NCBI RefSeq assembly: GCF_902859725.1
Contig: NZ_CADIJP010000002.1
Span: forward strand, 248,001 to 312,000
Reading direction: 5' to 3'
Source: Achromobacter mucicolens
GTDB lineage: Bacteria; Pseudomonadota; Gammaproteobacteria; Burkholderiales; Burkholderiaceae_B
Length of the DNA stretch: 64,000 nt
How positions within the stretch are numbered: position 1 is the stretch's first letter; each line of letters starts with the position of its first letter. The notes below the pieces were generated by a model. The model saw only the letters and a program-made list of their open reading frames with translations. It was not told the origin of the DNA and searched no databases. Shown here piece by piece: positions 25,993-34,891 of this stretch. The position numbers and the translations under genes are program-made.

Positions 25993-27063
25993 TCAGCGCG
26001 GCGGAATGATCGCCGCGCGCCACAGGTCCAGGAAGTGGCGTTTCTTGAGCGGGTCCAGGTACACCAGCAGGCCGACGCCCAAAGCCACCGGCCGCACGCC
26101 GGCCGCGGGCACGACCGACGCGCTGACCGGGCGCATGCCGGATTCCCGGGCCAGCGCGTCCTGGCCGCGCGCCGACAGCAGGTAGTCCAGGAACAGCGCG
26201 CCCAGGTCGCCGCGCGGCGCCTGTCGCGGAATGATGGCCGAGCGCGACAGCATCAGCGTGTAGTCCTGCGGGTAGATGATCGCAAGTGGCGCGCCGTTGT
26301 CGATGCGGTGCCGCGTATAGGATTCCAGCAGGTTGTAGGCCAGGGTGACCTCGCCGCTTTCCAGCTTGTCCAGCGCATGTTCGGTGGACTCGTGGATGGA
26401 CACGCCATTGCGGCCAAAGGCGGCGAGCAGGGCGCCGGCCATGCTGTCGAGCCGCGTGTCCTGCGTGGCCGCCAGATAGCCGATGCCGCTGCCCTGCACG
26501 TCGTAGGTGGAGATGCGGCCGGCCAGCGGCTGGTCGGGCGCCTGCAGCAGCGACAGCAGTTCGCGGCGGGTGTGCGGCACGCGCGCGGCGTCAAGCTTTT
26601 GCGTGTTGTAGACCATGACGATGGGGTCGGTCCCAATGCTGAAGACCTCGTCGCGCCAGTTGGCCCACCCGGGCAGGGCGCGCGTCTGCGGCGATATGTG
26701 CACGCGCGCGTAGCCGTCGTTGACCAGCTTGGTCTGCAAGTCCATGGCGCTGCTGATGACGATGTCGGGGCCCGCCGGGACGCCCGGCGCCCGGGCGGCG
26801 CGGGCCACGGTGTCGCGGTAGAGTTCCTGCGTCGACAGCTCGGTGTATTCCAGCCGCACGGACGGATTCAGCCGGCTGAAGTCCTCCAGCACGCCGCGAA
26901 ACACCTGCACGCTGTTGGACGCATGCACGACCAGCACGTTGCTGCTGTCGGCGGGGCCCAGGGTCAGGCCGCTGCTGCTGACTTCGGCGGCGTGGCCGAT
27001 CGCGGCCAGCGTCAGCGCGGCGCTTGCGGCCAGGCCGCGCAGGAAGGTCAGGGCGTCACGCAT
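25993..27063 (-). CDS. Periplasmic solute-binding protein linked to a two-component system
   Basis: Exported binding protein of 356 residues with a Sec signal (LRGLAASAALTLAAIGHAAE). The fold looks like the iron/thiamine/spermidine-type (PBP type 2) receptors: VLVVHASNSVQVFRGVLEDFSRLNPSVRLEYTELSTQELY, GPDIVISSAMDLQTKLVNDG, VSIHESTEHALDKLESGEVTLAYN. Its ATG overlaps the 3' end of the histidine kinase gene by 8 bases, and it is the last gene of the response regulator > kinase > binding protein operon. No permease or ATPase is next to it. It may serve as a ligand-presenting partner of the kinase instead of a transport receptor; this is inference. Confidence 0.8.
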   Translation of the reverse strand: MRDALTFLRGLAASAALTLAAIGHAAEVSSSGLTLGPADSSNVLVVHASNSVQVFRGVLEDFSRLNPSVRLEYTELSTQELYRDTVARAARAPGVPAGPDIVISSAMDLQTKLVNDGYARVHISPQTRALPGWANWRDEVFSIGTDPIVMVYNTQKLDAARVPHTRRELLSLLQAPDQPLAGRISTYDVQGSGIGYLAATQDTRLDSMAGALLAAFGRNGVSIHESTEHALDKLESGEVTLAYNLLESYTRHRIDNGAPLAIIYPQDYTLMLSRSAIIPRQAPRGDLGALFLDYLLSARGQDALARESGMRPVSASVVPAAGVRPVALGVGLLVYLDPLKKRHFLDLWRAAIIPPR

Positions 27064-28477
27064 GACCGGTGCCTCCAGGCAACGTGATGACGGCGTCGAG
27101 CCCGCCGCCCACGCGGTTGCTCAGGCTGAGCGTGCCGCCGTGGATGTCGACGACGCGCTTGATGATCGACAGGCCCAGGCCCGCGCCGGGCGCGCGCGGA
27201 TTGGGACCGCGCGCAAAGCGTTCGAAGGCGGTGTTGGCCAGCGCCGGCGGGATGCCGGGCCCCTGGTCGGACACCGTGATGCGCCAGCCGCCGTCACGCC
27301 CTTCCAGGCGAACGTCGATGTGGCCGTCCTCGTTGGCGCCGTGTCGCAAGGCGTTGTCGATCAGATTCTTGAATGCTTCGCGCAGCATCAGGCTGTCGCC
27401 CTGCACGCGGGGCGTTTCGTCGCCAGGGGACGGCAGGTGCAGCCGGACGTCGGGCTGGGGATCGGCCTGCGGAACCGTGTCGTAGACGGCCTGGCTCAGC
27501 AGCTCGGCCACGTCGACGGGCTGGAACTGCCTGACGTTGCTGCGATGGATGACGCTGGCGTCGCTGAGCAGCTGGTTGACCAGCCGCGACAGCTTTTCGG
27601 CATTGCGCAGCACGGCCGCGAGGCTGCGCCGCTGCTCCATCGGGTCGTCCTCGTCCAGCGCGACTTCCATCTGTGCATGCAGCGCGGCCAGCGGCGTGCG
27701 CAGCTGGTGCGCGGCCTCGGCAATGAACAGGCGCAGCGTGTCCAGGTTTTCGGACAGCCGCGCCATGAAGCCGTCCAGCGACTGGACCAGCATGTCCAGC
27801 TCTTCGGGCACCGGCGCGGCGATGGGATGCAGGTCCGACGCCGAGCGGGCGGCCAGCTCACGCTCGACCCGCCGGATCGGCGAGAGCGACCGCTGCAGTC
27901 CCCAATAGGCCAGCGCCAGCGCGGCGGCGGTAAAGCCGATCAGCGCCAGCGTGCCTTGCCACAGGATGCGTTCGGCCAGGGCATTGCGCGCTTCGCGGGT
28001 CTGGGCGACCTGGATGACTGCCGTCTCGGTCTCGTGCGGGCCGGCCACCTTGCGTTCCATCCAGGCGACGCGCACCGGTTCGCCCTGGTAATTGGTGGTG
28101 TACAGCTGCGGCGTGCTGGCGTCGGTGTTGCCGCGCGCGGACGGCGCGGGCAGGTCGCCGTAGCCCGAGATGAGTGCGCCGCGCGCGGCGGCGACGCGGT
28201 AGAACACGCGGTCGCGCGGGGCTTGCTCCAGAAGCGCCAGGGCCGCGTAAGGCATGTCCATCTGCCACTCGCCCTGCACGAGCTGCAGGCTGTCGGACAT
28301 GGACAGCACGGAGGCGCGCAGCAATTGATCGTAGGTGGTGTCGGCGGTCTGGTGCGCATAGCCGCGCAGCAGCAGGTAGATCACAGCCAGTCCGGCCGCG
28401 AACAGCGTTCCCAGCACGGTCAGCAGCCGGCGGCGGACGGAAATGCGGTGAGGCTGCTCGGGGCGCGGCCGGATCAT
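27056..28477 (-). CDS. Sensor histidine kinase, TctE-like
   Basis: Inner-membrane kinase of 473 residues. TM1 lies at about 18-38 (LLTVLGTLFAAGLAVIYLLL), then a periplasmic sensor of about 130 residues, TM2 at about 175-192 (LALIGFTAAALALAYW), a HAMP region, the H-box EAAHQLRTPLAALHAQME (phospho-His near 240), N-box NLIDNALRHG, G1 VSDQGPGIP and G2 PGAGLGLSI. The periplasmic domain matches the TctE class that senses tricarboxylates. It starts 15 bases after the response regulator. The divergent CitMHS transporter fits a di/tricarboxylate signal. Confidence 0.88.
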   Translation of the reverse strand: MIRPRPEQPHRISVRRRLLTVLGTLFAAGLAVIYLLLRGYAHQTADTTYDQLLRASVLSMSDSLQLVQGEWQMDMPYAALALLEQAPRDRVFYRVAAARGALISGYGDLPAPSARGNTDASTPQLYTTNYQGEPVRVAWMERKVAGPHETETAVIQVAQTREARNALAERILWQGTLALIGFTAAALALAYWGLQRSLSPIRRVERELAARSASDLHPIAAPVPEELDMLVQSLDGFMARLSENLDTLRLFIAEAAHQLRTPLAALHAQMEVALDEDDPMEQRRSLAAVLRNAEKLSRLVNQLLSDASVIHRSNVRQFQPVDVAELLSQAVYDTVPQADPQPDVRLHLPSPGDETPRVQGDSLMLREAFKNLIDNALRHGANEDGHIDVRLEGRDGGWRITVSDQGPGIPPALANTAFERFARGPNPRAPGAGLGLSIIKRVVDIHGGTLSLSNRVGGGLDAVITLPGGTGHA

Positions 28478-28492
28478 GGTGGCGCGGGACCG

Positions 28493-29197
28493 CTAGGGAG
28501 ACGGCGGGGTAGAAGGCTCGTCCTGCGCGCCGCCAGCGGCCGTCAGCAGGTAGCCGGTGCCGCGCTGCGTTTCGATGCGCAATGGCGAGCCTTCCAGCTT
28601 GCGGCGCAGCCGCGCGATGTAGACCTCGATGGCGTTGGGCGCGGCGTCGTCGTCGAAGGCGAACAGCTTGTTCGCGATTTCCGATTTGCTGACGGCGCGG
28701 TTCATGCCGGCCAGCAGGATCTCCAGCAGGCTGAATTCGCGCTTGGGCAGCTCGATGCGCCGGCCCGCCAGCGTCACCTGCCGCGCGGCGCTGTCGATGA
28801 CCAGGTCGCCGAATCGCAGGACGCCCGTGGCCTGCGGACTGGGACGGCGCAGCAGCGCGCGGCAGCGGGCTTCCAGTTCGCGGAAATCGAAGGGCTTGGC
28901 AAGGTAGTCGTCCGCGCCGGTATCCAGCGCGTGAACCCGGTCCTCGATGTCGATGCGCGCGGTCAGCGCAAGGACGGGCGTCTTGCTGCCGCGGTCGCGC
29001 AGCCGGTGCAGGATGTCAAAGCCCGACATGCGGGGCAGGCCGATGTCCAGGATGACAAGATCGAAGGTCTCGTACTGCAGGACGCCATCGGCGCTCAGGC
29101 CGTCATTCTGGCTGTCGACCGCGTGGCCAAGACGGCGCAGCCGGCGCACGAGTGCGTCGGAAAGATCCTCGTCGTCTTCGATTACCAGAATGCGCAT
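28493..29197 (-). CDS. OmpR-family response regulator, TctD-like
   Basis: Two-domain regulator of 234 residues. The receiver domain has the acidic pair IEDDEDL and the phospho-acceptor Asp51 in VILDIGLPRMSGFD, then ALTAR and YLAKPFD with the conserved Lys. The C-terminal winged helix is ELPKREFSLLEILLAGMNRAVSKSEI...NAIEVYIARLRRKLEGSPLRIETQRGTGYLL. The ATG at 29195-29197 gives MRILVIED. It faces the CitMHS gene across a 119-base gap, the likely site of action. Confidence 0.92.
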   Translation of the reverse strand: MRILVIEDDEDLSDALVRRLRRLGHAVDSQNDGLSADGVLQYETFDLVILDIGLPRMSGFDILHRLRDRGSKTPVLALTARIDIEDRVHALDTGADDYLAKPFDFRELEARCRALLRRPSPQATGVLRFGDLVIDSAARQVTLAGRRIELPKREFSLLEILLAGMNRAVSKSEIANKLFAFDDDAAPNAIEVYIARLRRKLEGSPLRIETQRGTGYLLTAAGGAQDEPSTPPSP

Positions 29198-29316
29198 GGC
29201 GCGATTGTCGCATAGCAAAAAACGACAGGTTCCAGACAGCTTTTCTTCCTAGTCTTGCGATCCTGCTTCCCCAGCCGGAGGCAGCACATAACAACGACTA
29301 GCTGGAGATAACCCTC

Positions 29317-30657
29317 ATGCTTCTGACCCTGCTTGGCTTCGGCATGGTGATCACGTTCATGACGCTGATCATGACCAAGCGCCTTTCGCCGCTGGTCGCC
29401 CTCATCCTCGTCCCCATTATCTTTGCCCTGCTGGGCGGCTTTGGCGGCGGCATCGACAAGATGATGCTGGACGGCATCCGCAAGATCGCGCCGACCGGCG
29501 TGATGCTGATGTTCGCCATCCTGTATTTCGGCGTGATGATCGACGCGGGCCTGTTCGACCCCATCGTCGGCCGCATCCTGCGCGCGGTGAAGGGCGATCC
29601 GCTCAAGATCGTGGTCGGCACGACCGTGCTGGCGCTGGTGATCTCCCTGGACGGAGACGGGTCGACCACCTACATGATCGTGGTGGCGTCGATGCTGCCG
29701 CTGTACCGGCGCCTGAAGATGAACGCGCTGTCCATGACCTGCCTGGCGATGCTGGCAAGCGGCGTCATGAACCTGACGCCGTGGGGCGGCCCGACGGCGC
29801 GGGCGGCCAGCGCCCTGCATGTGGACGCGGGCGACATCTTCGTGCCGCTGGTGCCGGTGATGGGCGTGGCGATCGTGGCAATCCTGATCCTGGCGTTTTT
29901 CCTGGGACTGCGCGAGCGTCGCCGCCTTGGCGTGCTGTCGCTGCCCGCTGGCGCGTCCCTGCATGCCGGTTACGACGAGGACGGCCCCAAGAACCTGCCC
30001 GAGATCGAAGTGGATCACGACCTGCGCCGTCCCAAGCTGCTGTGGGTGAACGCGGGCCTGACGCTGGCGCTGATGGTGAGCCTGGTGCTGGGCGTGCTGC
30101 CGCTGCCCGTGCTGTTCATGATTGCGTTCGCGGTTGCGCTCATCATCAATTACCCGAACCTGGCCGAGCAGCGCCGCCGCGTGGCGCAGCATGCCGGCAA
30201 CGTGCTGTCGGTCGTGTCGCTGATCTTCGCGGCGGGCATCTTCACCGGCATCCTGTCGGGCACCGGCATGGTCGAAGCCATGTCGCGGAGCCTGCTCGCC
30301 GTGATTCCCGACGCGCTGGGACCATACCTGGCGGGCATTACCGCACTGGTCAGCCTGCCGTTCACGTTCTTCATGTCCAACGACGCCTTCTACTTCGGCG
30401 TGCTGCCCATCCTGAGCGAAGCGGCGCAGGGCTACGGCATCTCGCCGGTAGAAATGGCACGCGCCTCCCTGATCGGCCAGCCCGTCCACCTGCTCAGCCC
30501 GCTCGTGCCGTCGACCTACCTGCTCGTCGGGCTGGCCGGGGTGGAATTCGGCGACCACCAGCGCTATTCGCTCAAGTGGGCCACGATGGTCTGCCTGGTG
30601 ATGTTGGCGGCCGCCCTCGCGTTCGGCCTGTTCCCGCTGGTCGGCGCCGCCGCCTGA
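29317..30657 (+). CDS. CitMHS family citrate/metal transporter
   Basis: Polytopic inner-membrane symporter of 446 residues, about 11-12 hydrophobic segments. CitMHS members import citrate as a divalent-metal complex with protons. Characteristic blocks are ISLDGDGSTTYMIVVASMLPLYRR, NLTPWGGPTARAASAL and FFMSNDAFYFGVLPILSEAA. AGCTGGAGA precedes the ATG. It diverges from a TctD/TctE-type system and is followed by a PhaB-like reductase 41 bases downstream. Confidence 0.92.
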   Translation: MLLTLLGFGMVITFMTLIMTKRLSPLVALILVPIIFALLGGFGGGIDKMMLDGIRKIAPTGVMLMFAILYFGVMIDAGLFDPIVGRILRAVKGDPLKIVVGTTVLALVISLDGDGSTTYMIVVASMLPLYRRLKMNALSMTCLAMLASGVMNLTPWGGPTARAASALHVDAGDIFVPLVPVMGVAIVAILILAFFLGLRERRRLGVLSLPAGASLHAGYDEDGPKNLPEIEVDHDLRRPKLLWVNAGLTLALMVSLVLGVLPLPVLFMIAFAVALIINYPNLAEQRRRVAQHAGNVLSVVSLIFAAGIFTGILSGTGMVEAMSRSLLAVIPDALGPYLAGITALVSLPFTFFMSNDAFYFGVLPILSEAAQGYGISPVEMARASLIGQPVHLLSPLVPSTYLLVGLAGVEFGDHQRYSLKWATMVCLVMLAAALAFGLFPLVGAAA

Positions 30658-30698
30658 TTCCCGCGGCGCCTGCCGCACGACACTGAAAAGGAAGCACC

Positions 30699-31439
30699 AT
30701 GGCTTTGCGCATTGCGTACGTCACCAGCGGCATGGGCCATACCGGCACCGCGATCTGCCAGGCGCTGCACCGCGCCGGCCATCGCGTGGTGGCCGGCTGC
30801 GGTCCGCGCTCATCCCGCAAGGACCACTGGCTGAAGGAACAGAAGTCGCTGGGTTACGACTTCATCGCCTCGGAAGGCGACGCCACCGACTGGGCCTCGA
30901 CCGAGGCAGCGTTCGCCAAGGTCCGCCGAGAGGTCGGCGAGATCGACGTGCTGGTCAACAACGCCGGGTCCATGCTGGACATGCGCTTTCGGCAAATGGG
31001 CCACGCCGACTGGTCGGCCGTCCTGCGCAGCAATCTGGACACGCTCTTCAATAGCACCAAGCAGGTCGTCGACAGCATGGCGGACCGCGGCTGGGGGCGC
31101 ATCATCAACATCGGATCGGTGGCGGCCGAGAAAGGCCAGATCGGCCAGATCAACTACGCGACCGCCAAGGGCGCCGTCATCGGTTTCACCCGTTCGCTCG
31201 CGCAGGAAGTCGCGGCGCGCGGCGTGACGGTGAACCTGGTGTCGCCGGGTTTCATCGCCGACGACACCGTCCGCGCCTTCCCGCCCGCGCTGCTGGACCG
31301 CATCGTCGAAAGCGTGCCGGTCGGCAGGCTGGGCACCGCGCAGGATCTGGCCGGGCTGTGCGCGTGGCTGGCCTCGGACGAGGCGGCGTTCGTCACCGGC
31401 GCCAACTACGCCATCAATGGCGGCGTGTACATGAGCTGA
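30699..31439 (+). CDS. SDR, acetoacetyl-CoA reductase (PhaB)-like
   Basis: Short-chain dehydrogenase of 246 residues close to PhaB/FabG. It shares the PhaB-type stretches DHWLKEQKSLGYDFIASEG, VGEIDVLVNNAGS, MADRGWGRIINIGSVAAEKGQIGQINYATAKGA (Tyr-x3-Lys) and GVTVNLVSPGFIADD. The cofactor loop is unusual: YVTSGMGHTGTAICQAL in place of TGGMGGIG. It could reduce acetoacetyl-CoA for polyhydroxyalkanoate, but no phaC or phaA is in the window and its partner is a CitMHS transporter, so another hydroxyacid may be the substrate. Confidence 0.82.
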   Translation: MALRIAYVTSGMGHTGTAICQALHRAGHRVVAGCGPRSSRKDHWLKEQKSLGYDFIASEGDATDWASTEAAFAKVRREVGEIDVLVNNAGSMLDMRFRQMGHADWSAVLRSNLDTLFNSTKQVVDSMADRGWGRIINIGSVAAEKGQIGQINYATAKGAVIGFTRSLAQEVAARGVTVNLVSPGFIADDTVRAFPPALLDRIVESVPVGRLGTAQDLAGLCAWLASDEAAFVTGANYAINGGVYMS

Positions 31440-31446
31440 TGCCCAG

Positions 31447-31478
31447 CCCCGCAGTTCGCCAGCCCCTCAGTTCGCCAG
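31447..31478. repeat. 16-base tandem repeat at the 3' end of a Bug gene
   Basis: CCCCGCAGTTCGCCAG (31447-31462) is followed directly by CCCCTCAGTTCGCCAG (31463-31478), one mismatch. The second copy contains the Bug stop codon and last residues, so the gene's end has been duplicated just past the stop. It lies in a 27-base gap between converging genes. Confidence 0.7.
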
Positions 31479-32435
31479 TTTCACCGCGCCGCTGTCGATC
31501 AGGGCCTTCCACTTGGCGTTGTCCGCCTGGATGAACTTCAGCAGGTCTTCCCGCGAGCCGCCGCCGGCAAGCATGCCGGCGTTGTCGACCGCCGCCTTGA
31601 ACGCGGGCGTGGCGACCGCGGCGCGCAGCGCGGCGTTGATGGGTTCAAGCTGTTCGCCCGTGATGGCATTGCTGGCCGCCACCGAAAACCATTGCGTCGC
31701 GGCGTAGCCCTTGAAGCCCGATTCCTCCACCGTGGGCACGTCGGGCAGGCTGTCCAGGCGATAGGGCGTCGTCACGGCGTAAGCCTTCAGTGCGCCGGAC
31801 TTGATCTGCGGCATGACCGGCGCGGATCCCAGGATGGCCAGCGGGATCTGTCCGCCGGCAACGTCCGCCACCGCCTGGCCGCCGCCCTTGTACGGCACAT
31901 GCACGATGCGGGTGCCGGCGTATTGATTCAGCAACTCGCCCGCCAGATTCTGCGAGGTGCCGTTGCCCGAGCTGCCATAGCTCCAGGCTTCGGGCTGGCG
32001 GCGGGCGTCGGCCAGCACGTCCTGCAGGCTGTTCTTGGCGTTGCGGGCTGGGCCGACGATGACCATGGGGCCTTGCGCCATCAGCATCACGGGGGCCAGC
32101 TCGCGGCCGATGTCGGGTTGCGGCGTCGGGTAGATGAGCGGGCCCGGCACGGTGATCAGATACCCGTCGGCGGCCTTGCTGCGCGCAACCAGCTGAAGCG
32201 CGATCGCCCCCGAGGCGCCGGGACGGTTCTCCACGATGACATTCAGGCCGGTCTGGCGCGCCAGTTCCTGCGCCGCGATCCGGGTCAGCACGTCCGCCGT
32301 GCCGCCGGGCACGAAGCCCACCACCCACGTGATCTGTTTGGCCGGCCATTGAGAATTGCTGTCGGCCGCCGTGGCGGCCGCGGCGGGCAGGGCGATGCTC
32401 AGAAGCATCGCGCAGCATTGGATAGCGAATTTCAT
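31467..32435 (-). CDS. Bug family tripartite tricarboxylate receptor (TctC-like)
   Basis: Periplasmic receptor of 322 residues. The ATG at 32433-32435 starts the signal MKFAIQCCAMLLSIALPAAAATAA. Bug blocks are SQWPAKQITWVVGFVPGGTADVLTRIAAQELARQTGLNVIVENRPGASGAIALQLVARSKADG-type and the HVPYKGGGQAVADVAGGQIPLAILG region. It lies 41 bases downstream of a sulfatase on the same strand, so the pair probably imports and desulfates one organosulfate. No TctAB genes are adjacent. Confidence 0.92.
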   Translation of the reverse strand: MKFAIQCCAMLLSIALPAAAATAADSNSQWPAKQITWVVGFVPGGTADVLTRIAAQELARQTGLNVIVENRPGASGAIALQLVARSKAADGYLITVPGPLIYPTPQPDIGRELAPVMLMAQGPMVIVGPARNAKNSLQDVLADARRQPEAWSYGSSGNGTSQNLAGELLNQYAGTRIVHVPYKGGGQAVADVAGGQIPLAILGSAPVMPQIKSGALKAYAVTTPYRLDSLPDVPTVEESGFKGYAATQWFSVAASNAITGEQLEPINAALRAAVATPAFKAAVDNAGMLAGGGSREDLLKFIQADNAKWKALIDSGAVKLAN

Positions 32436-32476
32436 GTTTTCCCCTTGATTTCTGCTATCGGTGATTTGTCTTGCGC

Positions 32477-33808
32477 TCAGCCGGGATCCCGCTTGCCGGG
32501 CGGCGTGTTCGGATGTTCGGCGCACGACTGATTGAACGCCTGCACCATTTTCAGGATGGGGCCGAGCACCCACGTATTGAAGATGAGAATGTCGCTTTCC
32601 TCCTTCGGGTCCTGTATCAGATTGAACAGATACGGGGATTCCAGTTTGCCCTTGCCCTCGTTGACCTCGGGCTCCCAGTAGAAGTGCAGCTTCCAGTCGC
32701 GCCATTTCACGGCGCGCAGGTCGCCCTTGATGTAGAACAGGAATCCCTCGCGCAGCGATTTCGGGCTGGCCCCGGTAAAGAAATCGGTCTGGTCGATGCC
32801 GTCGATGGGCCGGTCCCGCGGAATGTCGGCGCCGCCGATGCGGGACAGCGTCGTGTACAGATCGGTCACGTGGACCATTTCGTTGGACACCTGGCCCGGC
32901 TGCACGCGGCCGGGCCAGCGGATGATGAAGGGCACGCGCAGGCTGCCTTCCATGGCGGTATGGTAGGTGCCGCTCCAGGGGCCCGCCGTGCCGCGGTACG
33001 GCTTGCGGTATTCAGGGCCGTTGTCGCTGCAGAAGATGAACACGGTGTCCTCGCGCAGGTTCAGCGCGTCCACGGCCTGCACGATCTGGCCGACGCGGTG
33101 GTCCATTTCGACCATCGAGTCCGCAAAGTCGCCCGCGCCCGTGCGCCCGGCAAAGTCGGGGTGCGGCAGAGTGGGAAAGTGCAGATGCACCAGCGGCAGA
33201 TACAGGAAGAAAGGGCGCGCCGCCTCGGCGTGCTTGCGCATGAAACCGATGGACCGGTCCACCAGTTCGGCGTCGATGCCGCGCCGCGTATCCAGATCGT
33301 AGACCTTGACGTTCTCCGACGGCCCGCCGGCTTCGCCTTGCATGATGTGCGGAATGTCCGCCACCGAGGGATCGAAGCCGATCGACGACGTGAACTGGCT
33401 TTCGTCGGTGGTGCGCGGAATGCCGTACCACTCGTCAAAGCCGCGGTCGCTGGGATAGCGGCCGGGGATGTCGCCCAGATGCCATTTGCCGAAATGCGCG
33501 GTGGCGTAGCCCTGGCCCGACAGTTGTTGCGCCAGCGTGATCTCGTCGCGCGTAAGCCCTTGCGGCAGGCCGGGTGGCACGGATTGCAGGCAGCCCGTGC
33601 GGATGGGGTGACGGCCGCTCATCAGCGCCGAGCGCGTGGGCACGCAGTCGCTTTCCACGTTGAAGTTCTGCAGCAGCAGGCCCTCGGCGGCCAGCCGGTC
33701 GATGTTGGGCGTGGGCGCACCGCGCAGGGCGCCGCCGCCGTAGCAGCCAAGTTCGCCCCATCCCAGATTGTCGGCCACGATCAAGACGATGTTCGGCTTG
33801 TGTTCCAT
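32477..33808 (-). CDS. Sulfatase (arylsulfatase family)
   Basis: Sulfate-ester hydrolase of 443 residues. The formylglycine site is the Cys55 motif CVPTRSALMSGR (C-x-P-x-R), and metal-site residues appear as IVLIVADNLGWGELGCYGGG, with DN where many relatives have DD. Later blocks are GKWHLGD and FIFCSDNGPEYRKPYRG. No signal peptide is seen at MEHKPNIVLI, so it is probably cytosolic. The Cys type would need a formylglycine-generating enzyme, not seen in this window. Upstream of a Bug receptor and opposite a LysR, giving a likely organosulfur-scavenging unit. Confidence 0.9.
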   Translation of the reverse strand: MEHKPNIVLIVADNLGWGELGCYGGGALRGAPTPNIDRLAAEGLLLQNFNVESDCVPTRSALMSGRHPIRTGCLQSVPPGLPQGLTRDEITLAQQLSGQGYATAHFGKWHLGDIPGRYPSDRGFDEWYGIPRTTDESQFTSSIGFDPSVADIPHIMQGEAGGPSENVKVYDLDTRRGIDAELVDRSIGFMRKHAEAARPFFLYLPLVHLHFPTLPHPDFAGRTGAGDFADSMVEMDHRVGQIVQAVDALNLREDTVFIFCSDNGPEYRKPYRGTAGPWSGTYHTAMEGSLRVPFIIRWPGRVQPGQVSNEMVHVTDLYTTLSRIGGADIPRDRPIDGIDQTDFFTGASPKSLREGFLFYIKGDLRAVKWRDWKLHFYWEPEVNEGKGKLESPYLFNLIQDPKEESDILIFNTWVLGPILKMVQAFNQSCAEHPNTPPGKRDPG

Positions 33809-33909
33809 TGTGTTCTCGCCTCGGTGAATGCTCGGGTTGATCCCAGGATTCTAGGAGGGCAGGGTGGCCGTTATATTCCCAAAAGTACGTAAATGAATGA
33901 ACTTCGGTT

Positions 33910-34812
33910 ATGAATCTGTCGCTGCGGGATATCGAGTACTTCCTGGCCGCCGTCGAGTACGGCAACCTGGAACGCGCCGCGGCGTCGTTTGGCGTCAGCC
34001 AGCCGGCGCTGTCGAAGTCGCTGCAGCGGCTGGAAGCCGATACGGGTCTTGCGCTGCTGGACCGCAGCGGCCGGGGGCTGCGCCTGACGTCGGCCGGACT
34101 GGTGTTTCTGGAACATGCCAAGCGGCTCTGGGCCGAATACCTGGACGCCATGCGTCATGCGGCGGAATTGCGCGTGGGGCAGGCGGGATTGCTGCGCGTC
34201 GGGGTGACGGGCGCCACCGTCGACAGCGTGGCGATGCCCGCGATGCGGCACCTGCTGCCGCGCCGACCGGCGCTGCGGGTGCAATTGACGCAGGGGTTAT
34301 CGGATGACCTGAACGAGCAGGTCGCCAGCGGAAAGCTGGACTTGGCCGTGACGCCCATTTATGCGGACGTGCCTTCGACCCTGCACCATGAACCGATCAT
34401 GGAAGACCGCCTTTGCGTGGCGGCTAGCCGCCACCATCCGCTAGCCGCGCGCCGCAAGCTGGCGTTGCGCGATCTGGCGGACCTGCGATGGATTCTTCCC
34501 AAGCCTTCCTCGATTGCCCGCAAGACCCTGGACTCGCGGTACGCGGAAAGCAACCTGCCGTTGCCCGCCGCGGCGCTGGAAGTCGAGCACTTTTCCAAGG
34601 GCACGCTGGAGTTGCTGGCGCAGACGGACCTGCTGGCGCTGCTGCCGCAAAGCGCGCTGGGTATCGGGGCGGATGTCGTTGCATTGCCGGTGGCGCTGGG
34701 CCGGCCGCTGCCGCGCGCCATTGCGCTGATTTCGCGGCAGGGGACCGCCTGGTCGCCGTTGATGCACGAGTTTCGGCGCGCCATCCTGGATTGCGCAGCG
34801 GGCATGGGCTAA
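33910..34812 (+). CDS. LysR family transcriptional regulator
   Basis: Regulator of 300 residues: N-terminal HTH MNLSLRDIEYFLAAVEYGNLERAAASFGVSQPALSKSLQRLEADTGLALLDRS-type and a substrate domain from about 90 (LLRVGVTGATVDSVAMPAM). It diverges from the sulfatase-Bug pair across 101 bases with an AT-rich patch around 33870-33905, the likely shared regulatory region. Probably senses a sulfonate/sulfate-ester-related ligand or sulfur status. Confidence 0.9.
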   Translation: MNLSLRDIEYFLAAVEYGNLERAAASFGVSQPALSKSLQRLEADTGLALLDRSGRGLRLTSAGLVFLEHAKRLWAEYLDAMRHAAELRVGQAGLLRVGVTGATVDSVAMPAMRHLLPRRPALRVQLTQGLSDDLNEQVASGKLDLAVTPIYADVPSTLHHEPIMEDRLCVAASRHHPLAARRKLALRDLADLRWILPKPSSIARKTLDSRYAESNLPLPAAALEVEHFSKGTLELLAQTDLLALLPQSALGIGADVVALPVALGRPLPRAIALISRQGTAWSPLMHEFRRAILDCAAGMG

Positions 34813-34891
34813 GCGCGGCGACCGGGGCGCAATGGCGGTTTTCGGCTGTGCCACAATGAGCCGCTTTCATTTCCACACAGGAGCGGGGTTC

